Positions 5,181 through 13,206 of a DNA stretch of 15,196 bases are shown here, one piece after another (position 1 is the first letter of the stretch; every line of letters starts with the position of its first letter). The translations under genes were made by a program, and so were the position numbers. Source of the DNA: Rhodobacteraceae bacterium UBA996 (GTDB lineage: Bacteria; Pseudomonadota; Alphaproteobacteria; Rhodobacterales; Rhodobacteraceae); contig DBBA01000245.1 of NCBI GenBank assembly GCA_002291955.1, positions 2,413 through 17,608 of the forward strand. The letters run 5' to 3'. The notes below the pieces were generated by a model that was not told the origin of the DNA, ran no database searches, and saw only the letters and a program-made list of their open reading frames with translations.

Positions 5181-6356
5181 ATGACCAACGTCGTCATCGC
5201 CTCGGCCGCGCGCACCGCCGTCGGCAGCTTCAACGGCGCCTTCGCGGCGACCCCGGCGCACGAACTCGGCGCCGCCGTCCTGCGCGAGGTCGTTGCCCGC
5301 GCGGGCGTGGACCCGGCCGAGGTGTCGGAGACCATCCTGGGCCAGGTGCTGACCGCCGCGCAGGGCCAGAACCCCGCGCGCCAGGCGCATATCCACGCAG
5401 GTCTGCCCAAGGAATCCGCCGCCTGGGGCATCAACCAGGTCTGCGGGTCGGGCCTGCGCGCCGTGGCCCTTGCCGCCCAGCACATCCAGCTCGGCGATGC
5501 GACCATCGTCGCCGCCGGGGGTCAGGAAAGCATGAGCCTGTCGGCCCACGCCGCGCACCTGCGCGCCGGGCAGAAGATGGGCGACCTGAACTTCATCGAC
5601 ACGATGATCCGCGACGGGCTGTGGGATGCGTTCAACGGCTACCACATGGGCCAGACGGCCGAGAACGTCGCCGCCCAATGGCAGATCACCCGCGACATGC
5701 AGGACGAATTCGCGCTGGCCTCCCAGCACAAGGCCGAGGCCGCGCAGAAGGCCGGCCGCTTCAAGGACGAGATCGTTCCCTTCACCATCAAGGGCCGCAA
5801 GGGCGACGTGACCGTGGACCAGGACGAATACATCCGCCACGGCGCGACGATGGAGGCGATGCAGAAGCTGCGCCCGGCGTTCGTGAAGGACGGCACGGTG
5901 ACCGCCGCCAACGCCTCGGGCCTGAACGACGGCGCGGCGGCGGTGCTGGTGATGTCCGACAAGGACGCGGAAAAGCGCGGCATCACGCCGCTCGCCCGCA
6001 TCGCATCCTATGCGACCGCGGGGCTCGACCCCTCGATCATGGGCGTGGGCCCGATCCACGCCAGCCGCAAGGCGCTCGCCAAGGCGTGCTGGACGGTCGG
6101 TGACCTCGATCTGGTCGAGGCGAACGAGGCTTTCGCCGCCCAGGCCTGCGCGGTGAACAAGGACATGGGCTGGGACCCGGCCATCGTGAACGTGAACGGC
6201 GGCGCCATCGCCATCGGTCACCCGATTGGCGCGTCGGGCGCCCGCGTCCTCAACACGCTTCTGTTCGAGATGCAGCGCCGCGGCGCGAAGAAGGGGCTGG
6301 CGACCCTCTGCATCGGCGGCGGCATGGGCGTCGCCCTGTGCGTCGAACGCGCCTGA
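5181..6356 (+). CDS. phaA: Acetyl-CoA acetyltransferase (biosynthetic thiolase)
   Basis: Condenses two acetyl-CoA into acetoacetyl-CoA, the first step of polyhydroxybutyrate synthesis. 391 residues, the usual length of cytoplasmic tetrameric thiolases. Seen: N-terminal VIASAARTAVGSF, the acyl-accepting C88 in NQVCGSGLRA, N315 in the EANEAFA oxyanion motif, the catalytic H347 in GGAIAIGHPIGASG, and the proton-transferring C377 in CIGGGMG. ATG 5181 has AAGGGA 9 nt upstream and matches the family's N terminus; the open frame running back to 4830 overlaps the EAL gene and is a shadow. phaB follows 96 nt downstream, past an intrinsic terminator. The pairing with phaB supports a PHB role over fatty-acid breakdown. 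phaC is not nearby, as is usual in this group. Confidence 0.97.
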   Translation: MTNVVIASAARTAVGSFNGAFAATPAHELGAAVLREVVARAGVDPAEVSETILGQVLTAAQGQNPARQAHIHAGLPKESAAWGINQVCGSGLRAVALAAQHIQLGDATIVAAGGQESMSLSAHAAHLRAGQKMGDLNFIDTMIRDGLWDAFNGYHMGQTAENVAAQWQITRDMQDEFALASQHKAEAAQKAGRFKDEIVPFTIKGRKGDVTVDQDEYIRHGATMEAMQKLRPAFVKDGTVTAANASGLNDGAAAVLVMSDKDAEKRGITPLARIASYATAGLDPSIMGVGPIHASRKALAKACWTVGDLDLVEANEAFAAQACAVNKDMGWDPAIVNVNGGAIAIGHPIGASGARVLNTLLFEMQRRGAKKGLATLCIGGGMGVALCVERA

Positions 6357-6374
6357 TCGCCGGACGGCATACCG

Positions 6375-6407
6375 GGGCATGCGCAATGATCTTGCGCATG
6401 CCCTTTT
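6375..6407 (+). terminator. Intrinsic terminator between phaA and phaB
   Basis: Perfect 12-bp stem GGGCATGCGCAA (6375-6386) and TTGCGCATGCCC (6392-6403), 5-nt loop TGATC, then TTTT (6404-6407). It begins 18 nt after the phaA stop and lies 45 nt before phaB. The U-tract is short, so read-through is likely to be partial. The same palindrome could also be read as a DNA operator, since it is rich in TGCGCA. Confidence 0.75.
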
Positions 6408-6452
6408 CCACACCTAACGATGTTTCAAACACAAGCCTGACGGGAGGGGCAG

Positions 6453-7178
6453 ATGGCACGGGTGGCATTGGTCACGGGCGGTTCGCGCGGCATCGGCGCG
6501 GCGATTTCGGTGGCGCTGAAGGCCGCGGGCTACAGCGTCGCCGCGAACTACGCGGGCAACGACGACGCCGCGAAAGCCTTCACCGCGGAAACCGGCATCC
6601 CGACCTTCAAGTGGTCCGTCGCCGACTATGAAGCCTGTGCTGCGGGCGTCCGCGACGTCGAAGCCGCCGTCGGCCCGGTGGACGTGCTGGTGAACAACGC
6701 CGGCATCACCCGCGACGCCATGTTCCACAAGATGACGCCTGCGCAGTGGAACGAGGTCATCGGCACCAACCTGACCGGCGTGTTCAACATGACCCATCAG
6801 GTCTGGGGCGGCATGCGCGACCGCAAGTTCGGCCGCGTCATCACCATCTCCTCGATCAACGGGCAGAAGGGTCAGGCGGGGCAGGCGAACTATTCCGCCG
6901 CCAAGGCCGGGGACCTCGGCTTTACCAAGGCGCTGGCCCAGGAAGGCGCGCGCGCGGGCATCACCGTCAACGCCATCTGCCCCGGCTACATCGCGACCGA
7001 GATGGTCAAGGCCATCGACGAAAAGGTGCTGGCCGAGCGCATCCTGCCGCAGATCCCCGTGGGCCGCCTGGGCGAGCCCGAGGAGATCGCGCGCATCGTC
7101 GCGTTCCTGGCCTCCGACGAAGCCGGGTTCATCACCGGATCGACGATCACCGCGAACGGCGGCCAGTTCTTCGTCTGA
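6453..7178 (+). CDS. phaB: Acetoacetyl-CoA reductase (short-chain dehydrogenase)
   Basis: Reduces acetoacetyl-CoA to (R)-3-hydroxybutyryl-CoA, normally with NADPH, giving the monomer for polyhydroxybutyrate. 241 residues, normal for PhaB. Classical SDR motifs: TGGSRGIG (8-15) for the nucleotide, NNAG (81-84), N105, S134, and the Y147-x-x-x-K151 pair in YSAAK; the C terminus ends GSTITANGGQFFV, where PhaB proteins typically read ITxNGG. FabG is the near relative, but the NGGQ ending, WNEVIGTNLTGVFNMT stretch and the phaA neighbour favour PhaB. ATG 6453 has GGAGG 5 nt upstream. Transcription must either pass the terminator after phaA or start in the 45-nt, relatively AT-rich stretch behind it. 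Confidence 0.95.
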   Translation: MARVALVTGGSRGIGAAISVALKAAGYSVAANYAGNDDAAKAFTAETGIPTFKWSVADYEACAAGVRDVEAAVGPVDVLVNNAGITRDAMFHKMTPAQWNEVIGTNLTGVFNMTHQVWGGMRDRKFGRVITISSINGQKGQAGQANYSAAKAGDLGFTKALAQEGARAGITVNAICPGYIATEMVKAIDEKVLAERILPQIPVGRLGEPEEIARIVAFLASDEAGFITGSTITANGGQFFV

Positions 7179-7206
7179 CCCAGCGCGCGGGGCCGCAGGC
7201 ACACCC

Positions 7207-8064
7207 ATGTCCGGCCCAACCGCGGCAACCGCCATCGGCTTTGTCGCCGTCGTCCTGTGGGCGACGCTCGCGGCGCTGACCATCGCCACGGCGCCCGTTC
7301 CGCCGTTCCTGCTGAACGCGCTGACCTTCGGCATCGGGGGGGCGCTGGGGCTGGTGTGGCTGGCCGCGACCGGCAGCCTGCGCCAGTTGCGCGGCGTGCC
7401 CGCGGGGGCCTGGGCGCTGGGGATCCTCGGGCTGTTCGGCTACCACGCGGTGTACTTCACCGCGTTCCGGGTGGCGCCCGCCGCCGAGACCGGGCTCGTT
7501 GCCTATCTGTGGCCACTGTTCATCGTGCTGTTCTCGGGCCTTCTGCCCGGGGAACGGCTGCGGGCGGGCCACATGGCAGGTGCCGCCCTCGCCTTTGCCG
7601 GGGCGGCGCTCTTGGTCCTGTCGCGCCCGTCGGACGGGGCGGCGAACGCGCCGGGGCTGGCGCTGGGGCTCGCCTGCGCGCTGATCTGGGCAGGCTATTC
7701 GGTCGGCTCACGCCGCTATGCCACGGTCCCGACCGGGGCGGTCGCGGTCTATTGCCTGGGCTCGGCGGTGCTGAGCCTCGCCGTGCACCTGGCGCTGGAA
7801 ACCCCCGCCTGGCCCGCCGGGCCGTGCGGCTGGCTGGCCATCGCGGCCCTTGGCGCCGGGCCCGTGGGGCTGGCGTTCTATGTCTGGGACGTGGGCGTGA
7901 AGCGCGGCGACATCGCGCTTCTCGGCGTGCTCAGCTATGCCGCCCCGCTTCTGTCCACGCTCATCCTGATCGCCGCGGGACTGGCGCCCGCCAGCCCCGT
8001 GCTGATCCTGTCGGCCCTGCTGATCGCAGGCGGCGCCGCCATCGCGGCGCGCACCCGGCGCTGA
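7207..8064 (+). CDS. DMT-superfamily (EamA) exporter, YddG-like
   Basis: 285 residues, almost wholly hydrophobic, with about ten membrane segments in two five-helix halves, as expected for the EamA drug/metabolite transporters of the inner membrane. The segments YFTAFRVAPAAETGLVAYLWP (split over helices 3-4) and the second-half AFYVWDVGVKRGDIALLG followed by SYAAPLLS resemble YddG, the aromatic amino acid exporter, more than generic EamA members; substrate remains unproven. ATG 7207 is 28 nt behind phaB with only a weak ribosome site (GCAGG near 7196). It may be co-transcribed with phaB, though no functional link to PHB is evident. It ends 4 nt from the stop of the convergent DUF465 gene. Confidence 0.9.
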   Translation: MSGPTAATAIGFVAVVLWATLAALTIATAPVPPFLLNALTFGIGGALGLVWLAATGSLRQLRGVPAGAWALGILGLFGYHAVYFTAFRVAPAAETGLVAYLWPLFIVLFSGLLPGERLRAGHMAGAALAFAGAALLVLSRPSDGAANAPGLALGLACALIWAGYSVGSRRYATVPTGAVAVYCLGSAVLSLAVHLALETPAWPAGPCGWLAIAALGAGPVGLAFYVWDVGVKRGDIALLGVLSYAAPLLSTLILIAAGLAPASPVLILSALLIAGGAAIAARTRR

Positions 8065-8068
8065 GCCC

Positions 8069-8236
8069 TCAGTGCGTCGAAAGACGCGCGATCTCTTCCT
8101 TCAGTTTCAGCTTCTGCTTCTTCAGTTCCATGACCCGCAGGACATCCGCCCCCGGGCGCCTTTGTTCCGTCTCCACCTGGTCCGAGAGATGCTGGTGCTT
8201 CTTCCTCAGTTCCTGCAGGTGCGAACTCAGGCTCAT
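8069..8236 (-). CDS. DUF465 (YdcH-like) small coiled-coil protein, 55 aa
   Basis: MSLSSHLQELRKKHQHLSDQ opens a short, highly charged, all-helical protein; the second helix contains VMELKKQKLKLKEEIARL. This two-helix heptad pattern with the conserved LKKxKLxLKEEI segment is DUF465/YdcH, a small cytoplasmic family of unknown role that is widespread in alphaproteobacteria. The start at 8236 has AGGAG (8244-8248 on the plus strand as CTCCT) 7 nt upstream; an in-frame extension to 8299 is without a ribosome site and runs through a palindrome-rich spacer, so it is rejected. It stands alone downstream of the methyltransferase gene, 120 nt away. Confidence 0.88.
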   Translation of the reverse strand: MSLSSHLQELRKKHQHLSDQVETEQRRPGADVLRVMELKKQKLKLKEEIARLSTH

Positions 8237-8356
8237 GTCCAATCTCCTGTAACGTGGATGTAACACCGCTAGTGCAGCACGTTTCCCGAGTCGTGTCACG
8301 CGTGAAGGACGCCTGCGCTGTCACGTCAGCATGACGCGCGAGTTCTTGCCAAAGGG
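8237..8356 (-). promoter_or_regulatory. Leader/promoter region of the DUF465 gene with paired repeats
   Basis: On the minus strand GTTACA occurs twice with an 11-bp period (plus-strand TGTAAC at 8248-8253 and 8259-8264), directly before the ribosome site. Further up are the perfect palindrome TCACGCGTGA (8296-8305), a second TGTCACG copy (8294-8300, 8319-8325), and the inverted repeat CGTCA-GCA-TGACG (8324-8336). A GTTACA copy may serve as the -10 box; I cannot assign a -35. The inverted repeats may also mark the end of the methyltransferase transcript, but no T-run follows. Confidence 0.35.
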
Positions 8357-9115
8357 TTAATCCGTCCAGGGCAAGGCGGCGCCGTCGCGCAGGATCGCCT
8401 GGGCGTCCCGCATGTAGTGGTCGCGGTCGCCGGGGTGGCGGTCGCCGTCGTGCAGGACCAGGGGGGCAAGCAGCCGGAACGCCGCGCGCCCGCCCTTGCG
8501 CCCCCGCACCAGCACCAGCCGCGACGCGCGCCCCTGGCGCGGCGCAAGCGGGCGCGCGCCCAGACTTCCAAGGCCCGCCGCGCCCATCGCCGCCAGCACG
8601 TCAGGCAGGCGTTCCGCGCGCTGGATCACCGTCAGCCACCCGCCCGGCGCCAGCCGCCGCGCGCCCGCGCGCACCCAATCGGGCAGGGCGACCGTCTCAC
8701 CCCGCGCGACACCGCGCCCCGCGTCCGCCGCACGGGGAGCGTCGGCAGCGAAATAGGGCGGGTTCGTCAGCACATGGTCGAAGCTTGCGGCGCGCAAGGG
8801 CAGCGGCAGGTCGGTGACCGATCCCTGATGCACCTCCAGCGCCACCCCCGCGTCAGTGGCATTGCGTCGGGCCAGCGCGGCGTAATCCGCCTGCACCTCC
8901 AGCCCCGCGGCCACGATCCCCGGCACCCGCGCGGCCAGGCACAGCACCGCCACCCCCACCCCGCAGCCCAGGTCCAGGACCCGGTCCCCCGGCGCGGCTT
9001 CGCAGCCTGCGGCCAGCAGCACCGCGTCCACCCCGGACCGGAACCCCGCCCGCGGCTGCCAGGCCATCACCCGGCCGCCCAGAAAGGCATCGCGCGTGAG
9101 GCCGGGATCGGTCAC
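8357..9115 (-). CDS. TrmN6-like N6-adenine methyltransferase
   Basis: 252 residues. SAM-binding motif I VLDLGCGVGVAVLCLA lies at about 46-61, an acidic GLEV follows at 71-74, and the catalytic NPPY at 118-121, the combination found in amino-methyltransferases acting on exocyclic adenine. The N terminus TRDAFLGGRV followed by WQPRAGFRSGVDAVLLAA is that of the YfiC/TrmN6 group, which methylates A37 of tRNA1(Val). Substrate is inferred from that resemblance. The GTG start at 9115 overlaps the TGA of the DUF2007 gene in a GTGA, implying coupled translation; the open frame continuing to 9406 through DUF2007 is a shadow. Ends with TAA at 8357. Confidence 0.82.
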   Translation of the reverse strand: MTDPGLTRDAFLGGRVMAWQPRAGFRSGVDAVLLAAGCEAAPGDRVLDLGCGVGVAVLCLAARVPGIVAAGLEVQADYAALARRNATDAGVALEVHQGSVTDLPLPLRAASFDHVLTNPPYFAADAPRAADAGRGVARGETVALPDWVRAGARRLAPGGWLTVIQRAERLPDVLAAMGAAGLGSLGARPLAPRQGRASRLVLVRGRKGGRAAFRLLAPLVLHDGDRHPGDRDHYMRDAQAILRDGAALPWTD

Positions 9116-9330
9116 GGGTCCGACGGCTCGATCCCGTTGTCGCGCAGGATCGCGCAGGCCGCGAAGTGGTCGCGGTCGGCCACCATCAGGCGCCGCGGCA
9201 AAATGCCGATGGACCCTTCGAGGGTGCTCATGTGGACGTCCAGAGGGAAGGCCACTATACCCTCGCCCTCGAGCAGGGCGCTGGCAAAGGCGATCACCGT
9301 GGGGTCGTTGGTGCGCAGAAGTTCCCTCAT
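9112..9330 (-). CDS. DUF2007 small protein, 72 aa
   Basis: MRELLRTNDPTVIAFASALL followed by EGEGI-AFPLDVHMSTLEG and a C-terminal RLMVADRDHFAACAILRDNGI: the fold and wording of DUF2007 (a ferredoxin-like small domain annotated as putative signal-transducing protein). The pattern of an N-terminal strand for a shared coordinate such as 'two adjacent positions on a chain', then a VADRD strand and an alpha helix, is typical. Function unknown. ATG 9330 begins exactly at the family's N terminus but has no clear ribosome site. Its stop overlaps the start of the methyltransferase gene. It is divergent from the polyprenyl synthase across 42 bp. Confidence 0.85.
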   Translation of the reverse strand: MRELLRTNDPTVIAFASALLEGEGIVAFPLDVHMSTLEGSIGILPRRLMVADRDHFAACAILRDNGIEPSDP

Positions 9331-9372
9331 GGATGCGGTGTAGCGGCCCCGGGCGGCCCATGTCGAGGCGGG

Positions 9373-10395
9373 ATGGCGATGCAGGTCCAGGTCGGGAAAT
9401 CCGCAAAGCCGCACGAGGTTCTCGCCTCGGTGCTGGCGGACCGTCTGGATGCGGTGGACCGGCTGATCCGCGACCGGATGGCGTCGGAACACGCCCCCCG
9501 CATCCCCGAGGTGACGGCCCATCTGGTGGGCGCGGGCGGCAAGCGGCTGCGCCCGATGCTGACGCTCGCGGCGGCGGACCTGGCCGGGTATCGCGCCGCG
9601 GACCCGGTGGGCCACGACGTTCGGCTGGCCGCGACGGTCGAGTTCATCCACACGGCGACCCTTCTGCACGACGACGTGGTGGACGAAAGCGAGCGGCGGC
9701 GCGGGCGGCCGACGGCGAACCTTCTCTGGGACAACAAGAGTTCGGTCCTGGTCGGCGACTACCTGTTCGCGCGGTCGTTCCAGCTGATGGTCGAAACCGG
9801 CAGCCTGCGGGTGATGGATATCCTGGCCAATGCGTCCGCCGTGATCGCCGAGGGCGAGGTGCTGCAACTGACCGCCGCACAGGACATCGGCACGACCGAG
9901 GACACCTATCTGAAGGTGATCCGCGGCAAGACCGCCGCCCTGTTCGCCGCCGCGTGTGAGGTGGGGGGTGTGATCGCCGCCGCGCCCGAGCCGCAGGTGG
10001 ACGCCCTGCGCGCCTATGGCAACGCGCTGGGGATCGCGTTCCAGATTGCCGATGACCTGCTCGACTATGGCGGGGATGCGGGCACCATCGGCAAGAACAC
10101 CGGCGACGATTTCCGCGACGGCAAGCTGACCCTGCCCGTGATCCGCGCGCTGGCGACGGCAGGTGGCGCGGAGCGGGCGTTCTGGGCGCGGGTGATCGGC
10201 AAGCGCGACCAGAAGGACGGCGATCTGGACCACGCGCTGGCGATCATGGCGCGGCACGGCGCGATGGCGTCCACCCGGGCCACGGCGCTCGACTGGGCTG
10301 CGCGGGCGCGGGACGCGCTGGCGGTGCTGCCTGCCGCGCCGATCCGTGACACGCTGGCGGACCTCGCGGATTTCGTGGTTGAGCGGATCGCCTGA
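9373..10395 (+). CDS. ispB: Long-chain all-trans polyprenyl diphosphate synthase
   Basis: Adds isopentenyl units to an allylic diphosphate to make the side chain of ubiquinone. 340 residues. Seen: GGKRLRP (55-61), the first aspartate-rich motif DDVVD (100-104) in LLHDDVVDESERRRGRPT, GDYLFARSF (128-136), and the second DDLLD (227-231) in FQIADDLLDYGG, followed by KNTGDDFRDGKLTLP. These are the Mg2+-diphosphate sites of trans-prenyl synthases. Product length cannot be read reliably; ubiquinone-10 is usual in Rhodobacterales, so decaprenyl is likely. GAGG at 9365-9368 lies 4 nt before ATG 9373 and 10 nt before ATG 9379 (M3), so either start is possible. The frame open back to 9166 overlaps DUF2007 and is rejected. 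Convergent with ispE. Confidence 0.93.
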   Translation: MAMQVQVGKSAKPHEVLASVLADRLDAVDRLIRDRMASEHAPRIPEVTAHLVGAGGKRLRPMLTLAAADLAGYRAADPVGHDVRLAATVEFIHTATLLHDDVVDESERRRGRPTANLLWDNKSSVLVGDYLFARSFQLMVETGSLRVMDILANASAVIAEGEVLQLTAAQDIGTTEDTYLKVIRGKTAALFAAACEVGGVIAAAPEPQVDALRAYGNALGIAFQIADDLLDYGGDAGTIGKNTGDDFRDGKLTLPVIRALATAGGAERAFWARVIGKRDQKDGDLDHALAIMARHGAMASTRATALDWAARARDALAVLPAAPIRDTLADLADFVVERIA

Positions 10396-10469
10396 AGGGA
10401 GGGGCGGGGGCGCTGCCCCCACGGCCCTGCGGGCCGTTCCCCCGGGATATTTGGACCATATCGAAGGGG
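10396..10469. repeat. Hairpin-rich intergenic element between convergent polyprenyl synthase and ispE
   Basis: Two perfect tight hairpins, GGGGGC/GCCCCC (10406-10411, 10415-10420, loop GCT) and ACGGCCC/GGGCCGT (10421-10427, 10431-10437, loop TGC), lie side by side, then TTCCCCCGGGATATTTGG (10437-10454) and GATAT/ATATC arms. The whole fills the gap between two facing stop codons, so it can act on transcripts from both sides. The CGGGATATTTGG core is the second copy of the element type seen at 1195-1222. There is no U-tract of an ordinary terminator. No gene is present. Confidence 0.55.
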
Positions 10470-11321
<852 letters not shown>

Positions 11322-11331
11322 CGGCAGCGGC

Positions 11332-13083
11332 TCAGTTGCCGTCGTTCGACACCTCGACCGGCAGTCCGGCCTCTTCCGCCTTCACCACGTCGAGCCCGAC
11401 CTCCAGCTTGCGGCGGATGCGGGCGGGGTTGGCCTCGTGGTCCTCGTCCTCGGGCGTGAGAAACGACAGCGCGCGCGTCCACTGGAACCGCGCCTCGACC
11501 CGGCGGCCGACCATCCAGTACACATCGCCCAGGTGGTCGGTGATGACCGGGTCCACAGGCGCCAGTTCCACGGCGCGTTCCATCGGCGCCACGGCGTCGT
11601 CGTAGCGGCCCATGCGGTACAGCGCCCAGCCCAGGCTGTCGGTGATGTAGCCGTCCTCGGGGCGGGCCGCGACGGCGCGCTCGATCATCTCCAGCGCTTC
11701 TTCCAGGTTGCGGCGCTGTTCCACCAGCGAATAGCCGAGGTAGTTCAGCACCTGCGGCTGGTCGGGGTTCAGCGCCAGCGCCTGGCGGAAGTCGGCCTCG
11801 GCCTCGTCCCAGCGGTCGGTGCGTTCTAGCGTGATCCCGCGGGCGAAGAACACGAACCAGTCCGCCTCGGTCGGGGTGCCGATCAGGTCCACGGCGCGAT
11901 CATAGGCGACGGTGGCTTCCGCGTGGCGTTCGGCGATGCGCAGCGCGTCGCCGAGCGTGATGTGCACCATGGGCAGGTCGGCCCGCGTGCGCGCCAGCGC
12001 CTGCAGCGCCTCGATCGCGGCTTCCGTCCGGCCCGACCGGCGCAGCGCCTCGGCGCGCCCCAGTTCCGCGGCATGGGCGGCCGGATGGGCCGCCGGGATC
12101 AGGTTGTAGACCTCGGTCGCGTAATCCCAGCGTTCCAGCTGTTCATACAGCGCCGCCGTGCGCAGCGCGCCTTCCACGTTGCGCGGGTTCAGGTGCAGCG
12201 CCAGCCGCGCATAGAGCAGGGTAAAGGCGGGGGACGCCTCGGCCGCCAGCACCCCCGCGACGCTGTCGAACACCTCGGCGATGCCGTCGCGCGCCGAGGT
12301 GACGGTGTCGAACGGCAGGGGCGCGCCTGCGGTCAGCTGGTCGGCGATGGCGGTGATCGACGGGTCGGGCTCGTCGCCGAAGGCGATGCGCAGGATCTCC
12401 AGCGCCTCGGACGGGCGATCCAGCTGCGACAGGATCTGCGCATGCGCGATGGACCCGCGGCGGCCCGCCTGGATCGGCGTGCCGGTGCTGCCCGACAGGA
12501 TCGCGTCGGCGCCTTCCAGATCGCCGGCCAGCGCCAGCGCCAGCGCCTTGTGATACAGCGCAAAGGCGGTCATCCCCTCGGCCTGCGCCATCGTGTCGAA
12601 GCGGGCAATCGCGTCGGACATCCGCCCGTCGCCGACACTGGCCCAGGCGGCCACCAGCTGGTCCACCAGCGGCCCCACCCGTTCCGACCCCTCCAGATGC
12701 GCCAGCAGCGTCGGCCAGTCCTCGCGCGCGGCCATGTCGGCCACCAGCGCCAGGTTCTCGATCTGGGTGTTGCCCCCCAGCGCCGCCATCCGCGTGGCGA
12801 TCGGCAGCGCCCGGGCCACATCGCCCATCGCCAGATGCGCCAGCACCGCGCTTTCCATCAGGCCCGTGTTGGACGGGTCGCGGATCAGCGCGCGCGTGTA
12901 ATAGGTCGCCGCCGACCGAAAGTCGTTGGCACCCATCGCCTGCCGCGCGGCCAGGAAGGCGCCCGATGCGGTGTCGGCCAGGGCGGAGCCGACCAGCAGG
13001 CCCCCGGGCGACAGGAGGGCCACCGCCAGCGCAAGGACCGAGACGGCACGGCGGGCGGTCTGCCCCAGAAGCTTCGACGTCAA
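11332..13083 (-). CDS. Secreted tetratricopeptide-repeat protein
   Basis: 583 residues. A basic start (TSKLLGQTARR), a hydrophobic stretch (about 13-31) and SALA before D37 form a signal peptide, so the protein is periplasmic or membrane-attached. The rest is helical TPR: an N-terminal set from AFLAARQAMGANDFRSAATY onward, and clear C-terminal repeats at about 425-540 with the TPR-type NPDQPQVLNYLGYSLVEQ, PEDGYITDSLGWALYRMGRY and DPVITDHLGDVYWMVGRR. TPR domains hold other proteins together; the partner is unknown. I choose the TTG at 13083: GAGGA is 6 nt upstream and it puts the basic residues first; the GTG at 13113 adds ten residues without a ribosome site. 123 nt behind ETF-QO and 10 nt before ispE. 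Confidence 0.88.
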   Translation of the reverse strand: MTSKLLGQTARRAVSVLALAVALLSPGGLLVGSALADTASGAFLAARQAMGANDFRSAATYYTRALIRDPSNTGLMESAVLAHLAMGDVARALPIATRMAALGGNTQIENLALVADMAAREDWPTLLAHLEGSERVGPLVDQLVAAWASVGDGRMSDAIARFDTMAQAEGMTAFALYHKALALALAGDLEGADAILSGSTGTPIQAGRRGSIAHAQILSQLDRPSEALEILRIAFGDEPDPSITAIADQLTAGAPLPFDTVTSARDGIAEVFDSVAGVLAAEASPAFTLLYARLALHLNPRNVEGALRTAALYEQLERWDYATEVYNLIPAAHPAAHAAELGRAEALRRSGRTEAAIEALQALARTRADLPMVHITLGDALRIAERHAEATVAYDRAVDLIGTPTEADWFVFFARGITLERTDRWDEAEADFRQALALNPDQPQVLNYLGYSLVEQRRNLEEALEMIERAVAARPEDGYITDSLGWALYRMGRYDDAVAPMERAVELAPVDPVITDHLGDVYWMVGRRVEARFQWTRALSFLTPEDEDHEANPARIRRKLEVGLDVVKAEEAGLPVEVSNDGN

Positions 13084-13161
13084 TGCATGTCCTCGCGGGA
13101 ATACGGGTCGCACAACGGTAGTGCGCGATGCCGCCCCTGTCCATCGCGGTGCACGACCGGA

Positions 13162-13181
13162 TGACAGGCGCGTGACAGGCG
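13162..13181. promoter_or_regulatory. Direct repeat TGACAGGCG, 11-bp period, upstream of the TPR gene
   Basis: TGACAGGCG at 13162-13170 and 13173-13181 are identical, separated by CG. One helical turn apart, they could bind a regulator or be chance. They lie about 80 nt before the TPR start and just beyond the ETF-QO stop. The remaining 13084-13206 shows no clear terminator or promoter. Confidence 0.3.
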
Positions 13182-13206
13182 GATCGCCCGTCCGTCCCCG
13201 GGGCCG

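Noticed and set aside
4830..6356. 508-aa version of the thiolase beginning inside the EAL gene
   Set aside because: Extra 117 residues are Arg/Pro-rich and overlap the EAL gene in another frame; ATG 5181 with a ribosome site matches the family start.
6389..6403. ATCTTGCGCATGCC near phaB resembles ATCTTGCGCACGCC at 14882-14895
   Set aside because: Similar 14-mers could share a regulator, but the first is one arm of a terminator stem and the second lies in an unrelated leader; two sites are not enough to call a motif.
5052..6413. 453-aa minus-strand open frame opposite phaA
   Set aside because: Antisense shadow of a thiolase with intact catalytic motifs; His/Gly/Arg-rich, no domain.
11923..13164. 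413-aa plus-strand frame opposite the TPR gene
   Set aside because: Arg/Gln-rich antisense translation without recognisable motif.
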